Below, one piece after another: positions 1 to 6,096 of a stretch of 15,737 nt of DNA. The stretch comes from Fusobacteriaceae bacterium (GTDB lineage: Bacteria; Fusobacteriota; Fusobacteriia; Fusobacteriales; Fusobacteriaceae). The position numbers were made by a program, and so were the translations under genes. Each line of letters starts with the position of its first letter. Position 1 is the stretch's first letter. The DNA lies in assembly GCA_900764925.1 (NCBI GenBank), contig CAAFPW010000045.1:1-15737 (forward strand). The letters run 5' to 3'. The notes beneath the pieces are model-generated. The model made no database searches. It was not told the DNA's origin and saw only the letters and a list, made by a program, of their open reading frames with translations.

Positions 1-72
1 CTGGAAGTTAAGCCCGTAAACGCTGAAAGTACTTGGAGGGAAGCCTCCTGGGAGGATAGGAACTTGCCAAGC
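1..72 (+). rRNA. rrf: 5S rRNA, copy 1 (3' part only)
   Basis: This is the 3' portion of a 5S ribosomal RNA gene; the first 45 or so bases lie before the window. It is nearly identical to the last 72 bases of the complete copy that follows at 93-210, sharing the conserved AAGTTAAGCCC and GGGAGGATAGGAA segments. It differs at a handful of positions: one in helix III, one just after AAGCCC, and several near the 3' end, where copy 1 ends in TTGCCAAGC and copy 2 in TTCGCTAAGC. The partners of the changed helix bases are outside the window, so compensation cannot be checked here. The gene presumably closes a 16S-23S-5S operon (inference). Confidence 0.9.
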
Positions 73-92
73 TCTAAATAAATTAATAATAT

Positions 93-210
93 GCTTAGTG
101 AAAATAGCTATGGGGGTACACCTAGTCACATTCCGAACCTAGAAGTTAAGCCCATAAACGCTGAAAGTACTTGGAGGGAAGCCTCCTGGGAGGATAGGAA
201 TTCGCTAAGC
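93..210 (+). rRNA. rrf: 5S rRNA, copy 2 (complete)
   Basis: This is a complete 118-base 5S ribosomal RNA gene. The ends form helix I: bases 93-100 (GCTTAGTG) pair with 203-210 (CGCTAAGC), with one G-T wobble. The internal CCGAAC loop and the conserved AAGTTAAGCCC and GGGAGGATAGG segments are present. It starts only 20 bases after copy 1, so the two genes are transcribed as a tandem pair. A run of seven T follows directly from base 211 and continues as a T-rich tract to about 224, which fits transcription ending here. Confidence 0.95.
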
Positions 211-295
211 TTTTTTTATTTTTTGTAAATTTTTAAAAAGTGTAAAATAGTATCAAATAAAATTAAAATATATCAAAAATTGATCTTTCAAAAAG

Positions 296-311
296 AGTGA
301 TTTTTGTCACT
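296..311. promoter_or_regulatory. CRP/FNR-spaced inverted repeat upstream of the hydrogenase promoter
   Basis: AGTGA and TCACT form perfect 5-base arms around a 6-base centre. This is the geometry of CRP-family sites (TGTGA-N6-TCACA). The site lies about 80 bases upstream of the -35 box of the hyd promoter. A second small inverted repeat, ATCAA-N3-TTGAT, sits at 272-284. The repeats are seen directly. A regulatory role is inference, and short repeats arise easily in such AT-rich DNA. Confidence 0.3.
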
Positions 312-392
312 AATGCCTATAAATCTAATAAAAACAATGTTTTTTCATAATTAAAAAAACGATTATTTTTTATTCAAAAAAAGAAAAAAATA

Positions 393-420
393 TTGACTTT
401 TTAAAATAAAGTGGTAAAAT
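393..420 (+). promoter_or_regulatory. sigma-70 promoter of hydCBA
   Basis: The -35 box TTGACT (393-398) and -10 box TAAAAT (415-420) are separated by 16 bases. Transcription would start near 427, just ahead of the ribosome binding site at 436-440. This position argues against the in-frame GTG at 411 as a start codon, because it lies inside the promoter. Confidence 0.7.
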
Positions 421-446
421 TTATGTTAGATAAGAGGAGGGATAGT

Positions 447-929
447 ATGATATGTAAAGAAAATGTTGGATTTAAAGAATTAGAAGAATATATTTCTACT
501 TTTGAAGATAAGAAGAGTTCATTGATAATAATACTCCATAAAGCACAGGAAATATTTGGATATATACCTAAAGAGGTTCAAGAATTTATTGCTGACAAAA
601 TAGAAGTTCCTGTTTCAAAAGTATATGGAGTAGTAAGTTTCTACAATTTCTTTTCTATGGAACCTAAAGGAAAATATCCTATATCTGTATGTACAGGAAC
701 AGCTTGTTATGTAAGAGGAGCTGAAAAAATATTAGAAGCTCTCCAAAAAGAATTAGGATTAAAATTGGGGGGAGTAACAGAGGATGGGTTATTTTCATTG
801 GATTCTTTGAGATGTGTAGGAGCATGCGGATTGGCACCTGTAATGCTTGTAGGAAAGGATGTTCATGGAAAAGTAAAACCTGAAGATGTGAAAAAAATAA
901 TAGAAAGCTATAAAAGTTTAGAAAAATAA
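447..929 (+). CDS. hydC: [FeFe] hydrogenase subunit HydC (NuoE-like, thioredoxin-fold [2Fe-2S])
   Basis: This 160-residue protein is the NuoE-like subunit of a trimeric cytoplasmic NAD-linked [FeFe] hydrogenase. It passes electrons between the flavin subunit HydB and the hydrogenase subunit HydA. The N-terminal helical part (residues 1-75) is followed by the thioredoxin-fold domain. The four cluster ligands are visible as C82-x4-C87 and C123-x3-C127, the signature of complex I 24-kDa subunits. The length matches family members of about 160 residues. The start is the ATG with GGAGG six bases upstream; earlier in-frame starts fall in or next to the promoter. It is the first gene of hydC-hydB-hydA, 39 bases before hydB. 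The symbol follows the Thermotoga naming; nuoE or hndA are also used for this family. Confidence 0.9.
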   Translation: MICKENVGFKELEEYISTFEDKKSSLIIILHKAQEIFGYIPKEVQEFIADKIEVPVSKVYGVVSFYNFFSMEPKGKYPISVCTGTACYVRGAEKILEALQKELGLKLGGVTEDGLFSLDSLRCVGACGLAPVMLVGKDVHGKVKPEDVKKIIESYKSLEK

Positions 930-968
930 AAGTTATTTAGGAAGTAAGATGTAATTTTGGGAGGACAT

Positions 969-2747
969 ATGAATAAAAAGATTTTAATATGTGGTGGTAC
1001 AGGGTGTCTTTCATCTAAAAGTAAAGATATAAAAGAAAATATTGAAAAAGAATTAAAAGAAAAAAATATTGATAATGTAGAAGTTGTTTTAACAGGTTGC
1101 TTTGGATTTTGTGAGAAGGGACCAATTGTTAAGGTGGTTCCAGCCAATAACTTTTATATCGAGGTAAAACCTGAAGATGCTAAAGAGATTGTCGAGATAG
1201 ATATTATTGGAAATAAAAAAGTAGAGAGAATATTATATAAAGATCCTGTTAGTAAGGAAGCTGTAGTAGATTATAAAAAGATGAACTTTTATCAAAAACA
1301 AGAGAGAAGAGTTTTAAAAAATTGTGGAGCAATTGATCCAGAAAATATAGATGATTTTTTGAGAAATGATGGATACAAAGCTGCTAAAAAGGCCATTAGT
1401 GAAATGACAAAAGAATTTGTAGTTAAAAATATCATTGATTCTGGACTTAGAGGTCGTGGTGGTGGAGGATTCCCAACAGGAATAAAATGGGATATAGCTT
1501 CTAAAAACCAAGCAGATCAAAAGTATATAGTTTGTAATGCTGATGAGGGAGATCCAGGAGCATTTATGGATAGATCAATACTAGAAGGAGATCCACATTC
1601 AGTAATAGAGGGAATGATGATAGCTGGATATGCCATTGGAGCTACAAAAGGATTGGTATATATTAGAGCGGAATATCCTCTAGCAATCGAGAGATTAGAA
1701 AAAGCAATTTTTTCAGCAAGAGAAAGAGGATATTTAGGAAAAAATCTATTTGGAACAGATTTTGAATTTGATATAGAGATAAAGTTTGGAGCAGGAGCTT
1801 TTGTATGCGGAGAGGAAACAGCTCTTATTCATTCAATGGAAGGAAAAAGAGGTGAACCAACTTCAAAACCACCATATCCAGCAGAAAAAGGTTTTTGGAA
1901 TAAACCAACTGTTGTTAATAATGTTGAAACACTGGTAAATGTACCAAGAATAATATTGAATGGTGTAAAATGGTTTAGAGAAGTAGGGACAGAAAAGTCA
2001 CCAGGAACAAAGGTATTCGCACTATCAGGAAAAATAAATAATGTTGGATTAGTTGAAGTTCCAATGGGGATAACTTTAAGAGAGATTATCTTTGAAATTG
2101 GAGAAGGAATAAAAAATGGTAAAAAATTCAAAGCTGTACAAACAGGAGGACCATCAGGTGGTTGTCTAAATGAAACTGATTTAGATACACCTATTGATTT
2201 TGATAGTTTAGCTAATAAAGGAACTATAATGGGATCAGGAGGAATGGTTGTAATGGATGAAGATGACTGTATGGTATCTGTTGCAAAATTTTTCCTAGAA
2301 TTTACTTTAGATGAATCTTGTGGAAAATGTACTCCATGTAGAATAGGAAATACAAGATTATATGAGATTTTAGATAGAATTACTAAAGGAAAAGGAAAGT
2401 TAGAAGACTTAGCTCTATTGAAAGAGTTATCAGAGTGTATAAAAGCTACAGCTCTATGTGGATTGGGACAAACTTCTGCTAATCCAGTATTATCAACACT
2501 AAATAAATTTTATAATGAGTATATAGATCATGTTGTAGAAAAGAGATGTACTGCTAAAGCATGTCAAAAACTAGTTACATATGTTATAACTGATGCTTGT
2601 AGAGGATGTACAGCTTGTACAAGGGTATGTGCAGTGAAAGCTATTGAGGGTAATGTAAAAGAAAAACATGTAATAGATCCAGAAAAATGTGTAAGATGTG
2701 GAGCTTGTTTATCAACATGTAGATTTAATGCAATTATAAAATTATAG
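969..2747 (+). CDS. hydB: [FeFe] hydrogenase subunit HydB (NuoF-like, FMN and NAD(H) binding)
   Basis: This 592-residue subunit binds FMN and NAD(H) and is the diaphorase part of the HydABC complex. In order it has an N-terminal thioredoxin-like [2Fe-2S] domain (C8, C13, C44, C48); a NuoF core with the glycine-rich GLRGRGGGGFPTG motif (159-171), NADEGDPGAF (190-199) and GAGAFVCGEETAL (274-286); the N3-type [4Fe-4S] site (C451, C454, C457, C497); and a C-terminal two-cluster ferredoxin domain (C544/547/550/554 and C574/577/580/584). H521, C527 and C532 lie in the bridge before that domain, where a zinc hinge is known in bifurcating HydB; assigning them as its ligands is inference. The ATG at 969 is preferred over TTG at 957, which overlaps the ribosome binding site GGGAGG at 959-964. 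The presence of all these clusters is compatible with electron bifurcation but does not prove it. Confidence 0.92.
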   Translation: MNKKILICGGTGCLSSKSKDIKENIEKELKEKNIDNVEVVLTGCFGFCEKGPIVKVVPANNFYIEVKPEDAKEIVEIDIIGNKKVERILYKDPVSKEAVVDYKKMNFYQKQERRVLKNCGAIDPENIDDFLRNDGYKAAKKAISEMTKEFVVKNIIDSGLRGRGGGGFPTGIKWDIASKNQADQKYIVCNADEGDPGAFMDRSILEGDPHSVIEGMMIAGYAIGATKGLVYIRAEYPLAIERLEKAIFSARERGYLGKNLFGTDFEFDIEIKFGAGAFVCGEETALIHSMEGKRGEPTSKPPYPAEKGFWNKPTVVNNVETLVNVPRIILNGVKWFREVGTEKSPGTKVFALSGKINNVGLVEVPMGITLREIIFEIGEGIKNGKKFKAVQTGGPSGGCLNETDLDTPIDFDSLANKGTIMGSGGMVVMDEDDCMVSVAKFFLEFTLDESCGKCTPCRIGNTRLYEILDRITKGKGKLEDLALLKELSECIKATALCGLGQTSANPVLSTLNKFYNEYIDHVVEKRCTAKACQKLVTYVITDACRGCTACTRVCAVKAIEGNVKEKHVIDPEKCVRCGACLSTCRFNAIIKL

Positions 2748-2765
2748 TGGAATAGGTGAAGACAT

Positions 2766-4526
2766 ATGAAAATGATAAGACTTAAAATAGATGGAAAATT
2801 AGTAGTAGCTCCAGAGGGGACTACTATCTTAAATGCTGCTTTAAAGGCAGGAATATATATACCTCATCTTTGCTATATGGAGATGAAAGAGGTAGGTTAT
2901 AAAAATGATTGTGCATCTTGTAGAATCTGTGTAGTTCAAATAAAAGGGATGACTAGATTGATACCTTCATGTAGTACTCCTATAAAAGAGGGAATGGAGG
3001 TAATAACAAACTCACCAGAGGTTATGCATAAGAGAAGGGTAGTATTGGAATTGATGTTATCTGATCATCCAAAAGATTGTTTAATATGTGGAAAAAATGG
3101 TAGTTGTGAGTTACAAAAATTAGCTATTTCCTTTGGAATAAGAGAGATGAGATTTGCTGGAAAAGAGGGAAAACACGATAAGCAAACTTCTATTTCAATT
3201 ACTAGAGATATAACAAAGTGTATTATGTGTAGAAGATGTGAAACTATGTGTGGGGATATTCAAGGCTGTGGAATTTTAACGGGAGTAGACAGAGGATTTG
3301 ATGTAGTTGTAAATACAGCTTTTAATAAAAATCTTCTAGAAACTAACTGCACATTGTGTGGTCAGTGCGTAGCAGTATGTCCTGTTGGAGCATTATATGA
3401 AACTGACAATACTTTTAAATTAGTAGAAGATTTAATGGATCATCATAAGAAGGTTATTGTTCAAGTAGCACCAGCAGTAAGGGTAGCCATAGGAGAGTTA
3501 TTTGGAATAGAACCAGGTGTTGATATGACTAAAAAACTTACCACAGCGTTAAAGAGATTGGGATTTGATGCTGTATTTGATACTAACTTTGCTGCTGATG
3601 TGACAATAATGGAGGAAGCTACAGAATTAAAAGGAAGAATCTTAGCAAATTTAAAAGGTAAAAAAGATGTAAAATTACCACTATTTACTTCATGTTGTCC
3701 TGCATGGGTAAGATTTGTAGAGTTGAATTATCCAGAGTTTAGGGATAATCTATCTACAACAAAATCACCTCAACAAATTTTTGGAGCATTAGCAAAAGAA
3801 TTTTGGGCAAAAGAGAAAGAGATAGATAAAAAAGAATTGGTATGTGTATCTATAATGCCGTGTACAGCTAAAAAATATGAGGCTTCAAGAGAAGAATTTG
3901 TGAGAGATGGAGTAGCAGATGTAGACTATTCAATAACAACAAGAGAATTAGGAAGATTATTAAAACAATATAATATAAATCTATTGGAGATGCCAGAAGG
4001 AGAGTTTGATTTGCCATTGGGAGAATCAACAGGAGCAGCAGATATTTTTGGAAGAACAGGTGGAGTATTAGAAGCTGCTACAAGAACTCTTTATGAATGG
4101 GTAAGTAATGGAAAATTAGAGAATTTAGATTTTGTACCTTTGAGAGGATTTGAAGAGGTAAGAATAGCAGAGATTAATGTAGAGGGGTTAGATTTAAGAG
4201 TTGCTGTTGTTCATGGATTAGGAGCAGCTAGAAGACTTATAGAAGATATTAAATCTGGAAAAGAACACTTTGATGCTGTTGAAGTAATGGCATGTAAAGG
4301 AGGATGTGTAGGTGGAGGAGGACAACCATACCACCATGGAGATTTTGATATAGTGAAGAAAAGGGCTGAGGGATTACAAGATATAGATTACCATAAAGAA
4401 TTGAGAGAATCACATGAAAATCCATGTGTAATAGATTTGTATGAAAATTATTTAGGGGAAGCAAATGGAGAGTTGGCTCATAAATTATTACATACTCACT
4501 ATATAGATAGAAAAAATAATAAATAA
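2766..4526 (+). CDS. hydA: [FeFe] hydrogenase catalytic subunit HydA
   Basis: This 586-residue catalytic subunit makes or oxidises H2 at the H-cluster in the cytoplasm. Domains in order are: a plant-type [2Fe-2S] domain (C36, C52, C55, C69); a NuoG-like His-Cys [4Fe-4S] site (H101, C105, C108, C114); two [4Fe-4S] clusters (C152/155/158/162 and C195/198/201/205); and the H-domain. The three H-cluster signatures are intact: TSCCPAW (308-314), MPCTAKKYE (364-372) and EVMACKGGCVGGGGQP (506-521). The expected ligands are C311, C366, C510 and C514, with C310 as the proton-relay cysteine. A small-subunit-like tail ending in HKLLHTHY closes the protein. There is no extra C-terminal [2Fe-2S] domain as in Thermotoga HydA; the build resembles the roughly 580-residue HydA of acetogens. 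The ATG at 2766 has AGGTGA upstream. The gene lies 18 bases after hydB and is last in the operon. Confidence 0.95.
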   Translation: MKMIRLKIDGKLVVAPEGTTILNAALKAGIYIPHLCYMEMKEVGYKNDCASCRICVVQIKGMTRLIPSCSTPIKEGMEVITNSPEVMHKRRVVLELMLSDHPKDCLICGKNGSCELQKLAISFGIREMRFAGKEGKHDKQTSISITRDITKCIMCRRCETMCGDIQGCGILTGVDRGFDVVVNTAFNKNLLETNCTLCGQCVAVCPVGALYETDNTFKLVEDLMDHHKKVIVQVAPAVRVAIGELFGIEPGVDMTKKLTTALKRLGFDAVFDTNFAADVTIMEEATELKGRILANLKGKKDVKLPLFTSCCPAWVRFVELNYPEFRDNLSTTKSPQQIFGALAKEFWAKEKEIDKKELVCVSIMPCTAKKYEASREEFVRDGVADVDYSITTRELGRLLKQYNINLLEMPEGEFDLPLGESTGAADIFGRTGGVLEAATRTLYEWVSNGKLENLDFVPLRGFEEVRIAEINVEGLDLRVAVVHGLGAARRLIEDIKSGKEHFDAVEVMACKGGCVGGGGQPYHHGDFDIVKKRAEGLQDIDYHKELRESHENPCVIDLYENYLGEANGELAHKLLHTHYIDRKNNK

Positions 4527-4547
4527 TTTTAATAAAAGATTTATAAT

Positions 4548-4613
4548 AAAAAGGGAAAAATATTCAAACATATTGGATGAGATGTGTTTATAAAAGGATA
4601 TAGTTCCCTTTTT
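4548..4613 (+). terminator. Possible long-loop terminator after hydA
   Basis: Perfect 10-base arms, AAAAAGGGAA (4548-4557) and TTCCCTTTTT (4604-4613), enclose a 46-base loop. The loop can fold again, since AAACA and TGTTT within it pair. The T-rich 3' side resembles an intrinsic terminator, and the position just after the hyd operon fits. The loop is unusually long, so a processing or regulatory structure is also possible. Confidence 0.45.
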
Positions 4614-4730
4614 AATTTTATAAAACTGAAAAAAATTATAAAAAAATAAAAATATTTTTCAAAAAAATATATACAAAAAACTATTTTACATATAAAAAAT
4701 ATATAATTTACGAAAAAACTATAATTTTTA

Positions 4731-4759
4731 TTGACAGATCTAAAAGATAGGTGTATAAT
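4731..4759 (+). promoter_or_regulatory. Perfect-consensus sigma-70 promoter of the transporter operon
   Basis: TTGACA (4731-4736) and TATAAT (4754-4759) are separated by 17 bases, an exact match to the consensus. Transcription would start near 4766, giving an untranslated leader of about 98 bases. Such a promoter should be strong unless it is repressed or attenuated. Confidence 0.85.
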
Positions 4760-4769
4760 CATTGAAAAC

Positions 4770-4837
4770 AGATTTAAAAAGTTAAAACATAAGTACTAAA
4801 TTAATAGTACTTTTTTTAGTAAGTTCTTTTTAAATCT
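4770..4837 (+). promoter_or_regulatory. Structured leader with nested inverted repeats
   Basis: The outer arms AGATTTAAAAAG (4770-4781) and CTTTTTAAATCT (4826-4837) pair perfectly over 12 bases. Inside them AAGTACTA (4791-4798) and TAGTACTT (4805-4812) pair over 8 bases around a 6-base loop, and a run of seven T (4811-4817) overlaps and follows. TACTAAA (4794-4800) can instead pair with TTTAGTA (4815-4821), which would break the inner hairpin. The leader could act as an attenuator or a protein- or RNA-binding element. No known riboswitch class was recognised. Confidence 0.45.
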
Positions 4838-4863
4838 AAAAAATTAAGCATAAGGGGGAGAAT

Positions 4864-6045
4864 ATGAAAAAACTAATTTTACTTTGTTTGATGTTTGTTA
4901 TGTCAATTTTTAGTTTTGCTGCTAATCCAGATTATCATATTGGAGTAGTAAGTGGAACTGTTTCACAATCAGAAGATAGTCTTCGTGGAGCAGAAGAATT
5001 ACTTAAAATGTATGGATCGACTGACAAGGGAGGTATGGTTACTCATGTAACATATCCAGATAACTTCATGCAAGAAATGGAAACGACTATATCACAAATG
5101 GTAGCTCTAGCTGATGATCCAAAAATGAAAGCTATCATAGTAGTAGAAGCTGTACCAGGAACTGTTGAAGCATTTAGAAGAATAAGAGAAGCTAGACCAG
5201 ATATATTACTTATTGCTAACTCACCACATGAGGATCCGGAAATAATCACTGAAGTATCTGATTTAGTAACAAATCCAGATAACGTAGCAAGAGGATATTT
5301 AATTGTAAAAGCAGCACAAAATATGGGAGCAGATAAATTTATGCACATCTCTTTCCCTAGACATTTAAGTTATGAATTATTGTCAAGAAGAAGAAATATT
5401 ATGGCAGAAGCTGCTAAAGATTTAGGAATGGAATTTATTGATGTTTCAGCTCCAGACCCAGTAAGTGATGTTGGAGTAGCAGGAGCTCAACAATATATTT
5501 TAGAGCAAGTACCTAACTGGTTAAATAAATATGGTAAAAATATAGCATTCTTTGCAACAAATGATGCTCATACAGAACCACTATTAAAAAGAGTAGCTGA
5601 AGATGGAGGATACTTTGTAGAAGCTGACTTACCATCTCCTACAATGGGATATCCAGGAGCTTTAGGAATCAAATTTACTGAAGATGAAAAAGGAAACTGG
5701 CCAAAAATTTTAAAGAAAGTTGAAGATACAGTTGTAGCTAAAGGTGCAGCTGGAAGAATGGGAACTTGGGCATACTCTTATAACTTTGCATCAGCAATAG
5801 CACTAGGTGACCATGTAAGAAATGTAATTGAAAACGGAGCAGATATTATAGATTTCGATGCTATAATAGAATCATACAATAAATTTACTCCAGGTGCTGA
5901 ATGGAATGGAAGTAACTATGCAGATGTAAATGGAGTAGAAAAAGAAAACTTCTATTTATTATACCAAGATACTTATGTTTTAGGAAAAGGATACTTACAC
6001 ATGACTGATGAAGAAGTACCTGCTAAATATTTTGAAATAAAATAA
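4864..6045 (+). CDS. Periplasmic substrate-binding protein, DUF3798-like
   Basis: This 393-residue secreted protein is the probable binding component of the ABC transporter encoded after it. Residues 1-20 form a signal peptide (KK, a hydrophobic core, then FSFAA), cleaved near residue 19 or 20. C8 is not in a lipobox, so the mature protein should be free in the periplasm. The rest resembles a two-lobed type I periplasmic-binding fold and matches my memory of the DUF3798 family, with segments such as HIGVVSGTVSQSEDSLRGAE and LIANSPHEDPE. Family members are poorly characterised, and no ligand can be read from the sequence. The start has a strong binding site (AAGGGGGAG) four bases upstream. It is first in the operon and is separated from the ATPase gene by a terminator, which should give more binding protein than transporter. 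DUF3798 membership is recalled, not searched. Confidence 0.78.
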   Translation: MKKLILLCLMFVMSIFSFAANPDYHIGVVSGTVSQSEDSLRGAEELLKMYGSTDKGGMVTHVTYPDNFMQEMETTISQMVALADDPKMKAIIVVEAVPGTVEAFRRIREARPDILLIANSPHEDPEIITEVSDLVTNPDNVARGYLIVKAAQNMGADKFMHISFPRHLSYELLSRRRNIMAEAAKDLGMEFIDVSAPDPVSDVGVAGAQQYILEQVPNWLNKYGKNIAFFATNDAHTEPLLKRVAEDGGYFVEADLPSPTMGYPGALGIKFTEDEKGNWPKILKKVEDTVVAKGAAGRMGTWAYSYNFASAIALGDHVRNVIENGADIIDFDAIIESYNKFTPGAEWNGSNYADVNGVEKENFYLLYQDTYVLGKGYLHMTDEEVPAKYFEIK

Positions 6046-6050
6046 TAAGG

Positions 6051-6078
6051 TGAGGGGAACATTTCTCCCCTCATTTTT
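6051..6078 (+). terminator. Intrinsic terminator inside the transporter operon
   Basis: TGAGGGGA (6051-6058) and TCCCCTCA (6066-6073) form a GC-rich 8-base stem around a 7-base loop, followed by TTTTT. It stands between the binding-protein gene and the ATPase gene. No promoter is visible between it and the ATPase gene, so the downstream genes probably depend on partial read-through. Confidence 0.85.
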
Positions 6079-6096
6079 CTTTAAGGGGTGAAAGTT

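Larger units (their letters stand above)
4527..4863 (+). other. Intergenic region between hydA and the transporter operon
   Basis: This 337-base stretch has no credible gene. It holds the long-loop hairpin at 4548-4613, then about 110 bases of very AT-rich DNA (roughly 4614-4730), a perfect-consensus promoter at 4731-4759, a leader with nested inverted repeats at 4770-4837, and the ribosome binding site AAGGGGGAG at 4852-4860. Confidence 0.8.

Noticed and set aside
411..446. An upstream GTG start and an internal ATG for hydC
   Set aside because: They fall in or just after the promoter -10 box and lack a ribosome binding site; the ATG at 447 has GGAGG at the right distance.
4541..4762. A 73-codon minus-strand reading frame in the hydA-transporter intergenic region
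   Set aside because: It is low-complexity, rich in F, I and K, has no credible ribosome binding site, and overlaps the consensus promoter and the long-loop hairpin.
4766..4863. Purine or other known riboswitch in the transporter leader
   Set aside because: The leader is under 100 bases and lacks the conserved core of the classes I can recognise; only the inverted repeats can be supported.
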